A stretch of DNA of 24,683 nucleotides, taken from positions 1 to 24,683 of the forward strand of contig JBIICS010000031.1 of the NCBI GenBank assembly GCA_044238735.1. Direction: 5' to 3'. The stretch's first letter is position 1, and every line of letters starts with the position of its first letter. Positions 15,218 through 23,988 of the stretch are shown in pieces. A model generated the notes under the pieces. The model did not search any database and was not told where the DNA came from. It saw only the letters and a list, made by a program, of their open reading frames with translations. Position numbers and translations under genes: made by a program. This DNA is from JBIICS01 sp044238735. Lineage in GTDB: Bacteria > Bacteroidota > Bacteroidia > UBA4408.

Positions 15218-18200
15218 TTATTGCTTTACTAGTTTTATTCTCTCAACGATTTGATTTGTGTTTGAGACTTCAATCAAATAGATTCCAGTAACTAGGTTTG
15301 ATAAATCAATTTGTTGAGCATCCAGATTAATTAAAGACATGGAATCAATTAATTTTCCAGTTACATCATAAATCGAAAGATTTCCATTAAAAGCATTATT
15401 AAATTTAATGTTTACAAAGCCATTTGTCGGATTCGGCATTACTGTAATTTTATTTTCTAATTTATTGATAGAAGTACAAATATCTATAGTAATGCTAATA
15501 CTATTTGATACAAGTGAATTACAACCGTTATTATCGCTGATAATTAAGGAGTAGTTGCCCGAATTCTTAACATAAACACTATCGTTATTAGCAAGATTAT
15601 CAGACCAATTATAAGACACGGCAGATGCAGTAGTTATGATTAGAATTGAATCTCCAGTACAACCCGTAATTCCATTAGGAGCTGAAATACTTGGTGTTGC
15701 AGGTAAGCTATTAAAATTTATGATTGTTGCCAAAGATTGGGCTTTACATCCATTTAGATCTGTAATAGTTAAGATATAGCTTCCAGAATTGTTTACCAGG
15801 ATACTGTCGTTATTAATTTGAGAATTATTCCAAGAGTAACTGGCAGCAGTTGCAGAAGTTACAAGTAATAATGAGCTGCCCTGACAAGCACTTGATCCAT
15901 TTGGTGTAATAATACTAGGCTGACCAGGTAAGGCATTAACTATAACATTAATTGCTTCTTGTGCTGAAGTACATCCGTTCGCATCGGTGTATTTTACTGT
16001 ATAGTTTCCTGCAACATTTACAATTAATTTATTATCAGTGCTTAAATCAGACCAAATGTTTCCTGAATTATAACTCGAACTTAGTATAACCGAATCACCA
16101 TCACAAATAGCTATAACACCATTATTGCCTGAAGGACTTATTACTGGAGCAGAAGGTAGCGCATTAACAATTAAAGTTAGGTTTACCGTACTGTCGCACC
16201 CTAAGGCACTAACATAGGTGTTGGTATAAGTACCTGCCTGTGTAAGTGTTGAACCACCAAATGTTAAACTCTCGCCGGCACAAATACTTTTTGTAGTATT
16301 AATAGAATATAAATTCTTAACTATTAAGTGTGTTACAATTACCGAGTCGCAACCACCAACTGCGGCACCTGGAATTGTATCGGAATAATCGCCAGCTATA
16401 GTTTGATAGGCGCCTTGGGCAAAAACAGAATCGCCCGGACAAATCGAAACAAATAAATTACTGATTACGGTATCTGTAACAGTTAAATTTGATATAATAA
16501 TACTGTCACAACCATTAATTGTACTTAAAGTATCGTAGTAAACGCCGGAGGTTGTTTGAAGGCTGCCTCCTAATACAATGCCCGAACCACTACATGTTTG
16601 GTAATTCTTGGTAATGGTATATTTTGGATTAACAGTTACGTTAATAGAATTAGAATTACTGCTGCAGTTATTATTATCTGTATATTTTACAAAATAATTG
16701 CCACTGCTATTTACGGTTAATGTATCGTTAGTTTCATTATTATTCCAAACAATGTTATTAGCTTCATTAGAAACTATGTTTACAGTTCCACCCTCACAAA
16801 AGTTGGTAGATGAACTTGCTGTAATAACAGGGGCCGTTGGCAAGGTATTTACTACAACAGTAGTAATTTCTGAGGTAGCAGAACAGGCGTTAGCATCTGT
16901 AAAAGTAACCGTATAATTACCTGAGGAGTTAACGGTTATTGATTTAGTATTTTCAGATGAAGACCATGTATTATTAATATTAGCACTCGAGGTTAATATA
17001 ACACTTTCACCCTGACATATAGTTAATGGACCATTTGCAGATATAGTTGGCTTAGCGGGTATATTATTTACTAATAAAACAACAGTTGAACTATTTGAAG
17101 TTCCACAAGCGTTTGTAGCCCTGTAACGTACTTTTTTTCCATTATCAGTAACGTCTACTATGAATGGAACAGTAAGGTTAGTATAGTTGTTTGAGCCCAC
17201 CGTAGTTTCAATTTGCCACCCTTGAGCAGTAACGGATGAACCGTTAGCAGTTACAGAAGGATCGTTAGGATTATAGCTACCACCAGCACAAATTGCAAGC
17301 GGAATGGATGGTGATGATATAGTAGGTAAGTCGTTTATGCTTAAAGTGATTGAGTTGCTGGTTGAAGTTCCGCAAGAGTTGGTAGCCGTGTAACGTACTT
17401 TTTTTCCATTATCAGCAAAACTAACTAGGTATGGAATAGTAAGTGCAGAATAGTTGTTGGATCCCAACGTAGTTTCAATTTGCCACTCTTGAGCAGTGAT
17501 AGCGGATCCATTATCGGTAACTGATGGAGTTGCAGGATTATAGCTTGAACCTGCACAAATCGTTGATGGAGTTGCAGGAGTTGCTATAGTTGGAGCATCA
17601 ATAATAGTTACAACCAATGGAGCTCTTGGGCTTTCTGTTCCGCTTGAAGCATCTGTTTGAGTTACATAATAGGTGGTTGATCCTACTGTAGAAGTTGAAG
17701 GAACAGGAGCTGTTGTGCTTCCGGTTCCACCGGTTGCGTTAGTATACCATTTTAAGGTTGCACCACTTAATTTTAATGCAATTAAGGCTGAAGCCGTTGC
17801 GTTTTTACAATAAGTTATTGGGCTTGTTCTAGGTTCTGAAGTATAATTAATACTTGAAATAAAACGTTCAGAACCTGTAGGATTTGAAGTTACATAATTT
17901 TGAGTTCCACCTGTTGGAGTTCCTATCTGAACGTTTAATTCGAAATGAAAGAAACCATTTGTAGTAAATTGGCCAATTAAAACTATATTAGAATCTGTAC
18001 TTGCACCTACTGATCCGCCTAACGCAGAAACAGAACCATTAGATGTTGTAAATGAATTTCCAAAGTTACTTACACTTTTAAAAACCTCTTGTTCGGCAGC
18101 ACTAATTCCAACAAAAGTTACCGCAACCGGTATACCATCAACAATCCCATCCTGACTGGTTAAAGGAATTCCTGCGCTAAGGTCATTATTTTTTAAGATG

Positions 18201-18634
18201 GTATTGGTGCTTATTAAATTTGCTAAACCATTATCTTGTGTTTTAGGAACACCCAAAACATTTCTGCCAGCAGATCCCACCGAGAACCAAGAATCTAATG
18301 CAACCGTATTATCATCTAAGAAGCTAGTTGTAATGTTATTTGGAGTAGTAGCTCCTCTATCTTCGTTATTAAAGAAACCAGTACTGGTATTGATTTTTAA
18401 TGAGTGAGCAGGCACCCCATAAATCGCTTGAAATTTGTAACCCGGCAACATATCGGCAAAAACCCTGTATGTTACTGAACCAGAGGGTAGATTTCCAATA
18501 CTTCCCACAGAATCACTCGCGTTGGAGATGTAGTATTTCTCTACAAAAATCCTTTCTAATCCATTTTGTGCAATAGAGATTTTGATGCCCAAAAATCCCA
18601 TTATCAATGTAGATAGTAAATTTATTTTTCTCAT
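15218..18634 (-). CDS. Large T9SS-secreted multi-Ig-domain protein with the paralogous domain at its N-terminus
   Basis: The 1138-residue protein is modular. It has a signal peptide (1-22) and the shared domain (23-265: NGLERIFVEKYYISNASD, VTYRVFADMLPGYKFQAIYG, LDSWFSVG, IVLIGQFTTNG, NVQIGTPTGG). Next comes an Ig-like domain of the CHU_C-associated type (~270-345: TLKWYTNATGG, TTYYVTQTD). Two near-identical 89-residue repeats (347-435 and 436-523), two Ig-like units (525-670), three ~50-residue units with CxGxS/GCDS motifs (671-824), three further Ig-like units (826-1052) and a type A T9SS sorting domain (1062-1138: VMPNPTNGFVNIKF ... VTGIYLIEV ... VERIKLVKQ) follow. It should be displayed on or released from the cell surface. 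The stalk of Ig repeats suggests presentation of the N-terminal domain away from the cell, as in adhesins. It has its own -7 motif and terminator, so it is monocistronic. Confidence 0.9.
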   Translation of the reverse strand: MRKINLLSTLIMGFLGIKISIAQNGLERIFVEKYYISNASDSVGSIGNLPSGSVTYRVFADMLPGYKFQAIYGVPAHSLKINTSTGFFNNEDRGATTPNNITTSFLDDNTVALDSWFSVGSAGRNVLGVPKTQDNGLANLISTNTILKNNDLSAGIPLTSQDGIVDGIPVAVTFVGISAAEQEVFKSVSNFGNSFTTSNGSVSALGGSVGASTDSNIVLIGQFTTNGFFHFELNVQIGTPTGGTQNYVTSNPTGSERFISSINYTSEPRTSPITYCKNATASALIALKLSGATLKWYTNATGGTGSTTAPVPSTSTVGSTTYYVTQTDASSGTESPRAPLVVTIIDAPTIATPATPSTICAGSSYNPATPSVTDNGSAITAQEWQIETTLGSNNYSALTIPYLVSFADNGKKVRYTATNSCGTSTSNSITLSINDLPTISSPSIPLAICAGGSYNPNDPSVTANGSSVTAQGWQIETTVGSNNYTNLTVPFIVDVTDNGKKVRYRATNACGTSNSSTVVLLVNNIPAKPTISANGPLTICQGESVILTSSANINNTWSSSENTKSITVNSSGNYTVTFTDANACSATSEITTVVVNTLPTAPVITASSSTNFCEGGTVNIVSNEANNIVWNNNETNDTLTVNSSGNYFVKYTDNNNCSSNSNSINVTVNPKYTITKNYQTCSGSGIVLGGSLQTTSGVYYDTLSTINGCDSIIISNLTVTDTVISNLFVSICPGDSVFAQGAYQTIAGDYSDTIPGAAVGGCDSVIVTHLIVKNLYSINTTKSICAGESLTFGGSTLTQAGTYTNTYVSALGCDSTVNLTLIVNALPSAPVISPSGNNGVIAICDGDSVILSSSYNSGNIWSDLSTDNKLIVNVAGNYTVKYTDANGCTSAQEAINVIVNALPGQPSIITPNGSSACQGSSLLLVTSATAASYSWNNSQINNDSILVNNSGSYILTITDLNGCKAQSLATIINFNSLPATPSISAPNGITGCTGDSILIITTASAVSYNWSDNLANNDSVYVKNSGNYSLIISDNNGCNSLVSNSISITIDICTSINKLENKITVMPNPTNGFVNIKFNNAFNGNLSIYDVTGKLIDSMSLINLDAQQIDLSNLVTGIYLIEVSNTNQIVERIKLVKQ
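16163..16624 (-). repeat. Three ~50-residue CxGxS/GCDS repeats within the multi-Ig protein
   Basis: Residues 671-824 contain three consecutive units. Each has a Cys-[SPA]-G-[DSE] start, a SLQTTSG/AYQTIAG/STLTQAG turn, and a [NVL]GCDS[IVT] close before a short beta strand. The paired cysteines could form one disulfide per unit. The units are diverged at DNA level, so this is an old amplification. Such units are frequent in large gliding-bacteria surface proteins. Confidence 0.75.
17066..17596 (-). repeat. Two 89-residue (267-bp) tandem repeats in the multi-Ig protein
   Basis: Residues 347-523 are two copies of a unit with SYNP..PSVT.NGS, WQIETT.GSNNY, DNGKKVRY.ATN.CGTS. A stretch of 26 bases is identical at 17123-17148 and 17390-17415, exactly 267 bases apart, showing a relatively recent duplication or ongoing conversion. 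It is a candidate site for repeat-number change between strains. Confidence 0.88.
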
Positions 18635-18658
18635 TTTTTATTATTTAAATATTTTGGG

Positions 18659-18666
18659 CAAAAGTA
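18659..18666 (-). promoter_or_regulatory. -7 promoter element for the multi-Ig protein gene
   Basis: On the minus strand the sequence reads TACTTTTG, an exact match to the Bacteroidota -7 consensus TAnnTTTG, 25 bases upstream of the ATG at 18634. No clear TTTG is found at the -33 distance, so the call rests on one box and its position. Confidence 0.45.
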
Positions 18667-18856
18667 TACAAGAGTTAACTGCTCGTTGTTAGTTGATCTT
18701 TATTATTGTATTACATTGGTGAAAATCCAATGTGAATAAAAATTAATTTAGTTTAACTAATATTTACATTGCAGCACAGTAGATAATTTTGTGTTAACTA
18801 AACTTAAATTATAGATAGTTTATATCCATTCATTCTGAATAAATCATCCTTGTTTC

Positions 18857-19034
18857 ATGAAAAAAATACTTTTAACACTGCCTTTTATCTGGCTTGTAAG
18901 TATGAAAATCAAAAGGGCGACTATTAGATTCTTCCATTTTAGAGAATATTTGTAAATTATAACAAACAAGTTACTTTTCTAAAAATCAATTAGATGAGCT
19001 TAAATGGAAACAATTTCTTAACGAACAGAATTAA
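18857..19034 (+). pseudogene. Possible decayed small secreted-protein gene in the 493-base divergent gap
   Basis: The gap 18635-19127 holds two promoters and this remnant. An ATG at 18857 opens MKKILLTLPFIWLVS, which looks like the start of a Bacteroidota signal peptide, but that frame soon becomes unconvincing and stops by 18955. In another frame coding-like sequence runs on: SKGRLLDSSILENICKL, a TAA, then QTSYFSKNQLDELKWKQFLN and a stop at 19032-19034. The combination suggests an N-terminus and a C-terminus of a small gene damaged by a frameshift and a nonsense change. No family is recognised and chance is possible. Apart from this and the promoters I see nothing else in the gap. Confidence 0.3.
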
Positions 19035-19059
19035 TCTTTAACATTTTGGTAACACAATT

Positions 19060-19093
19060 TTTGTATTCACTTTATAGTGTATGAATAGGTTTG
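19060..19093 (+). promoter_or_regulatory. Bacteroidota-type promoter of the plus-strand beta-helix gene
   Basis: TTTG at 19060-19063 and TAGGTTTG at 19086-19093 match the -33 and -7 consensus (TTTG, TAnnTTTG) exactly, with a 22-base spacer. The start codon at 19128 lies 34 bases after the -7 box, a usual leader length. It is the best-formed promoter in the window and may serve both the beta-helix gene and, by read-through, the TBDR. Confidence 0.7.
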
Positions 19094-19127
19094 CACTCGA
19101 AAAATTATCTATTTAATAAAAAGGTTT

Positions 19128-20801
19128 ATGAATAAAATTTACACTTTAGCATGCTCAGTTTTAATTGCAGCATCTTCTTATGGTCAAAACATTATAAATA
19201 TTACGGATGCTTCTTTGGTAGGTGGGCAAACGTATAATTGGACAAATAATAACGAGTATATTTTGGACGGTTTAGTTTTCCTGGAGGATGGAGGCACTCT
19301 TAATATCCAACCCGGAACCGTCATAAAATTTACACCTCGAGCTGATGTGGGTAATCCATCTGCTTTGGTAATATGTCGTGGTGCTAAAATAGTAGCAGAT
19401 GGCTCAGAAACACAACCTATAATTTTTACAGCTCAAGATGATGATGTTACGGATCCAACTGACTTAGGTCCTACTGATGTGTCGTTGCATGGTGGCCTGG
19501 TAATTTTAGGTAAAGGTTTTACCGAAAAAAATGGAAATACAGAGGTTAACGTAGAGGGTATTCCCACCAGCGAAACAAGAGGTATTTATGGTATGCCTGC
19601 CGGGCAAGCTAATGATGCTGATAATTCAGGAATTTTACGTTATGTCTCTATTCGTCATGGTGGTCGTGAGATTGCAACGGGAAGCGAACTTAACGGTTTA
19701 ACACTTGGCGCAGTAGGTTCGGGTACTATAATTGATTTTATTGAGATTTATGCTAATTCGGATGATGGAATCGAATTTTTTGGTGGTGCTGTAAATGTTA
19801 AGCATGCTGTTGTTGCTTTTTCTGAAGACGATTCTTTCGACTGGGATGAATCGTGGAAAGGTAATGGTCAATTTTGGTTTTCTTTACAAAGAGCTGATGT
19901 AGCAGACTCTGGTTATGAGTGTGATGGATCAACGCCAAATGATGTAGGAGTTCCATCTGATCCAAAAATATTTAATGTTACTCATATTGGGTCAGGTGTT
20001 GGTGCTGCAGCGTCTAACGGTGTCGCCATGAATTTGAGAGCAGGAACAAGAGGCCTTATTGCAAATTCAATCTTTGCAGATATGAAAGGCAAAGGAGTTG
20101 AAATACAAAATTCATCGTCTTCATCGGATGCTATTTCACAAATGCAAAATGGTCGTTTGAAATTTACCAATAATATTTTCTGGAAAATTGGATCTAACTC
20201 CACTTTAGATACTAATACTACCTCAGTTATTAAATTTACTTCCGGAACCCCTTCATCTGATAAGAAATCTATTGCTGATTCTCTTAGCTCATGGGATAAT
20301 CAGGTAGTACCTACAGCTAACGGATTTTTAAATAATATCGTTAGAACTCAAACTAAAGCATTAGATCCTCGTCCTGCTTCAGGATCTGTCGCCGAAACTG
20401 CTCCAAGAGCATCACTTCCTTCTAACGATTTGTTCTTCTCAAATGTTGCCTATATCGGAGCTTTTAGTCCTAATGATAATGATATGTGGATTCAAAATTG
20501 GTCAACTCTTGCTAAGAACGAACATTTAAATCCTGCAATCTTATCGTCGGTTTATTCACCTAATTTAAATGTGGGGGTAAATATGTATCCAAATCCTACT
20601 AAAGGATTAATCAACTTTAGCAGTACTTTAGGAGAAAATGTATTAGTAAGTATACATACTATTAACGGGCAATTATTGTTAACAGCCAATATTAACGAAG
20701 AATCTAAGTCAATAGATCTTAATTCCTTTTCAAAAGGTCTATATATTGTAAAAATTACAAATAGTAAGGAGACCTTAACAAAGAAATTAGTAATCGAATA
20801 A
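19128..20801 (+). CDS. T9SS-secreted beta-helix-like protein
   Basis: The 557-residue product starts with a signal peptide (MNKIYTLACSVLIAASSYGQ). Residues ~35-340 resemble a right-handed parallel beta-helix: LNIQPGTVIKF, LVICRGAKIVADGSE, HGGLVILGKG, ILRYVSIRHGG. The block NGLTLGAVGSGT, DDGIEFFGGAVNVKH and DDSFDWDESW (~189-245) matches the same block in the gene at 11335-13026, so the two are paralogs. The acidic DD/DW patches recur at the same place in both and may bind a metal or the ligand. Unlike its paralog this copy ends in a type A T9SS sorting domain (~485-557: VNMYPNPTKGLINF, FSKGLYIVKI, KKLVIE). It is followed after a hairpin by a TBDR gene, mirroring the pairing of the other copy with the TBDR at 7072. 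Function unknown. Confidence 0.9.
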   Translation: MNKIYTLACSVLIAASSYGQNIINITDASLVGGQTYNWTNNNEYILDGLVFLEDGGTLNIQPGTVIKFTPRADVGNPSALVICRGAKIVADGSETQPIIFTAQDDDVTDPTDLGPTDVSLHGGLVILGKGFTEKNGNTEVNVEGIPTSETRGIYGMPAGQANDADNSGILRYVSIRHGGREIATGSELNGLTLGAVGSGTIIDFIEIYANSDDGIEFFGGAVNVKHAVVAFSEDDSFDWDESWKGNGQFWFSLQRADVADSGYECDGSTPNDVGVPSDPKIFNVTHIGSGVGAAASNGVAMNLRAGTRGLIANSIFADMKGKGVEIQNSSSSSDAISQMQNGRLKFTNNIFWKIGSNSTLDTNTTSVIKFTSGTPSSDKKSIADSLSSWDNQVVPTANGFLNNIVRTQTKALDPRPASGSVAETAPRASLPSNDLFFSNVAYIGAFSPNDNDMWIQNWSTLAKNEHLNPAILSSVYSPNLNVGVNMYPNPTKGLINFSSTLGENVLVSIHTINGQLLLTANINEESKSIDLNSFSKGLYIVKITNSKETLTKKLVIE

Positions 20802-20820
20802 ATATAATTTTAAATACATA

Positions 20821-20844
20821 AAGGCAGGGCCCAAACCCTGCCTT
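20821..20844 (+). terminator. Hairpin between the beta-helix gene and the TBDR gene
   Basis: AAGGCAGGG (20821-20829) pairs perfectly with CCCTGCCTT (20836-20844) around a six-base loop, a strong 9-bp stem 20 bases after the stop codon. The downstream tract (CTTTGTTG) has only a few T, so termination may be incomplete. No promoter motif is apparent before the TBDR, so the hairpin may act as a partial terminator or 3'-end stabiliser that sets unequal expression of the two genes. Confidence 0.7.
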
Positions 20845-20895
20845 CTTTGTTGATTAGCGGGTTGTGTAAATTAAAAATAAAAATAAGATTAAGTA

Positions 20896-23800
20896 ATGTT
20901 TTGCAAGATGAATTTTTTAGTAACGCTTTTGTTTGTTTTTGTTGGTATTAATTTTACAATTGCCCAGCAGGGTGTTTTATCGGGAAAGGTAATTGATAAA
21001 AAAACCGGTGAGGATTTAATTGGTGCTACAGTATCTATTGAAGGAACCACCCTAGGTGCAATTGTAGATTTAAATGGTAATTATAACTTAAAGGCCTCTC
21101 CAGGTACTTACAATGTAGTATGCTCATTTATATCCTATAATAGTATTACTATTAAGGGAGTTAAAATTGAATCGGGCCAGGTAGGTCATTTAGATTTTAC
21201 TATGGAGGAAGCTGGTGTATCCATTCAGGAAGTAGTTATTGTAGCTGAGGCCGTAAAAAACACAGACGCCTCCTTAATTGCCATGCAAAAGCGTTCTATT
21301 AATGTTCAGGACGGAGTATCTGCTCAGCAAATTATAAAAAGCGGGAGTAGTAACGCTGCCGAATCTATGAAGCAAATTACCGGAGCAAACGTAGATGATG
21401 GAAAGTATATGGTAATGCGCGGTTTAGGCGATCGATATTCAATTGCTCAGTTAAACGGTTTGCAAATGGCCAGTACAGATCCTTATCGCAATGCCAGTAG
21501 TTTAGATCTGATTCCCTCTAACTTTGTTGATAATATTGTTACATTAAAGACATTTTCTCCCGATCAACCCGGAAATTTTGCAGGAGGAAATGTTAACATT
21601 ACAACTAAAGCTTTGCCTGAAAAATTTAATGTAAGTTTTTCGATAAATCCTTCTTACAACAGCCAGTCTTCATTAAACAGTAAATTTTTAACTTATGGTG
21701 GAAGCAAGAATGATAAATGGGGTTATGATGGCGGATCGCGAGATATGCCGGATGTTGTTTCTGATCCGGAGGTAAGAAATCAGATGAATCAAAGTATTTA
21801 TTTGAGTGGTTCGGTGTTGGCTCAAACTTCTTCTTATTACTCTAATCCAATTCGTAAAGATTTTGTAGATAGCACAAATAATGCAAGAGGAGAGTTAAGA
21901 AATATCTTGCATTCTACTGCGCGCGGTTTTAATAATCAATTTATACCTACTTCTACCACTACTCCTTTAAACTCCTCTTATAATTTTAGTATAGGGAATC
22001 GATTTAAAGTATATAAAGAGCAGGAACTCGGAATCTCAGGTGGAGCAAATTTTTCCAGAAATTTCACACACTACGAAAATGGTAAAGTAGCAACTCTAAT
22101 TAATATTAATTCCGATTCATTATTCAGATATCAAGATTTAAATGAGACAAAGAGTATTGATAATCCTCAGTTAGGTGCTTTTGCAAATTTGGCCTATAAG
22201 TTTAATCGTAATCATACCATTAATGTAATTGGTATTTATTCTAACGATGCCGAAAAAACATCTCGAGTTCAGCAAGGCTCTTTTATTGGCCAGGTTTCTG
22301 ATTCGCGTGCAATTTTTAATACAAATGTTTTAGAGTTTACTCAACGCCAAATGAAGACTATTCAGGCTAATGGTAATCATGTTCTGGCTAATTTCTTTAA
22401 TGTAGAAATTGATTGGGCCGGAAGTGCAACAAATTCGTCTCAAAATGAACCCGACTTAAGATATCTGGCTTATACTTCTGTAGCTGATTCAATAGATCTG
22501 GTTGATGATCAGGGAAATTTAATCGGGCGTGATTTTGATACCACCTACTACATGAATAATGCGGAGTACAGCAATCCATTCCATTTCTTTAGAAATTTAA
22601 ATGATAGAATTGTGCAAGGTAAAGTGGATGTTACAATTCCACTAAATGTTGAAAAAACGAATCGTATAAAGGTGGGTGGTTTTTTTAATAATATGAATAG
22701 AAGTTTTGAAGAATACCGTTATCAAATGATTACGGAAACATCTTTAAATATTACTCAGTTTAAAGGTGATTTCGAGAAGTTTCTATCGTACGATAATTTC
22801 GGTATTACCGATACGATTTACGATAATAGTGTTAACGGCGGTGATCCAAACAAGCCTCGTTACCCAAATGGAATTAAAAAATATGAAACCGGACATTTCT
22901 ATATTAATCAAGTTAATAATAAGAATTTTTATACGGGAACTCAAACCATTGCGGCAGGTTATGCAATGGGTATTTTTGAACTAACAAAAAAAATGAAGTT
23001 AATAGGTGGAGTACGTTTAGAGAGTACCAACATGGAGGTAATTAGTAAAGATGTAGATAGCGTAATTGTTAAAGAAACTAATCCCACTACCGGTGAAATT
23101 ATTTCTGCGGATACTTTGTTTACACAAAGCAGCATTAAATTATTGGATGTTTTACCTTCATTAAGCCTTATTTACGATGTTACGGATGATATAAAGGTAA
23201 GAGCAGGTTTTTCTCAAACTATTGCCCGACCAAATTTGCGAGAGCTTGCCCCTTTTGAACAATTTGATACCAAAAATGGTTTTTATCTGGTCGGTAATCC
23301 TAACTTAAAACGTACAGTTATACAAAATTATGATTTACGTTTAGAGTGGTATCCTAATGCAGGTGATTTAGTGGCCATTAGTGGATATTATAAAAGTTTT
23401 ACAGATCCTATTATCCGTGCTTTTAATCCTAGCGCTACCATTCCGGAATTAAAATTTGAGAATGTAGACAAGGCAAGTGTAATAGGGTTTGAGGCAGAGG
23501 TGAGAAAGAAGCTGGATTTTATTTCACCTTCGGTTAAAGATTTTACAGTTGCTACTAATTTCACCTTAATTAATTCTAAAACAGATATTCGACCCTCTGA
23601 GATTATAAACTCCAAATCTATCGATTCTACTTATTCAGCTTCAACAAGACCATTTGTCGGCCAGTCTCCTTATATTGTAAACGCGATGTTGATGTATCAG
23701 AATACTAAGATCGGCCACGAGTCTACCTTATCTTTTAACGTGGCAGGTGCTAAACTATACAATGTAGCCCTATTTGCAACCCCCGATATATATGAGATGC

Positions 23801-23988
23801 CAGTTCCTATGTTAAATTTTAAAGCATCACAAAATATTGGTAAATACTTGGTTGTTTCCTTTGTAGCTCGTAATATTCTGAATAGTGAAATTAGAAAAAC
23901 ACAAACCCACAGAGGAACAGAATATACTACCGAGTCATTTAAAATAGGCAGAACTATTGGTTTGGGATTAACTTTTAGAATTAAATAA
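20896..23988 (+). CDS. TonB-dependent outer-membrane receptor
   Basis: The 1030-residue receptor has a signal peptide (ending NFTIAQ at ~24) and a carboxypeptidase-regulatory-like domain (~26-105: LSGKVIDKKTGEDLIGATVS). The plug (~140-240) contains VMRGLGDRYSIAQLNGLQ, LDLIPSNFVDNIVTLKT and DQPGNFAGGNVNI; a ~790-residue barrel ends RTIGLGLTFRIK. It shares the RG[IL]GDRY plug signature and overall length with the TBDR at 7072-10158, so both belong to one subfamily although they are well diverged. No SusD-like partner is present. Translation may begin at 20896 or at the ATG four codons later (20908), which gives the more usual signal-peptide start. It lies 94 bases after the beta-helix gene and ends before a bidirectional terminator. 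Ligand unknown. Confidence 0.95.
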   Translation: MFCKMNFLVTLLFVFVGINFTIAQQGVLSGKVIDKKTGEDLIGATVSIEGTTLGAIVDLNGNYNLKASPGTYNVVCSFISYNSITIKGVKIESGQVGHLDFTMEEAGVSIQEVVIVAEAVKNTDASLIAMQKRSINVQDGVSAQQIIKSGSSNAAESMKQITGANVDDGKYMVMRGLGDRYSIAQLNGLQMASTDPYRNASSLDLIPSNFVDNIVTLKTFSPDQPGNFAGGNVNITTKALPEKFNVSFSINPSYNSQSSLNSKFLTYGGSKNDKWGYDGGSRDMPDVVSDPEVRNQMNQSIYLSGSVLAQTSSYYSNPIRKDFVDSTNNARGELRNILHSTARGFNNQFIPTSTTTPLNSSYNFSIGNRFKVYKEQELGISGGANFSRNFTHYENGKVATLININSDSLFRYQDLNETKSIDNPQLGAFANLAYKFNRNHTINVIGIYSNDAEKTSRVQQGSFIGQVSDSRAIFNTNVLEFTQRQMKTIQANGNHVLANFFNVEIDWAGSATNSSQNEPDLRYLAYTSVADSIDLVDDQGNLIGRDFDTTYYMNNAEYSNPFHFFRNLNDRIVQGKVDVTIPLNVEKTNRIKVGGFFNNMNRSFEEYRYQMITETSLNITQFKGDFEKFLSYDNFGITDTIYDNSVNGGDPNKPRYPNGIKKYETGHFYINQVNNKNFYTGTQTIAAGYAMGIFELTKKMKLIGGVRLESTNMEVISKDVDSVIVKETNPTTGEIISADTLFTQSSIKLLDVLPSLSLIYDVTDDIKVRAGFSQTIARPNLRELAPFEQFDTKNGFYLVGNPNLKRTVIQNYDLRLEWYPNAGDLVAISGYYKSFTDPIIRAFNPSATIPELKFENVDKASVIGFEAEVRKKLDFISPSVKDFTVATNFTLINSKTDIRPSEIINSKSIDSTYSASTRPFVGQSPYIVNAMLMYQNTKIGHESTLSFNVAGAKLYNVALFATPDIYEMPVPMLNFKASQNIGKYLVVSFVARNILNSEIRKTQTHRGTEYTTESFKIGRTIGLGLTFRIK

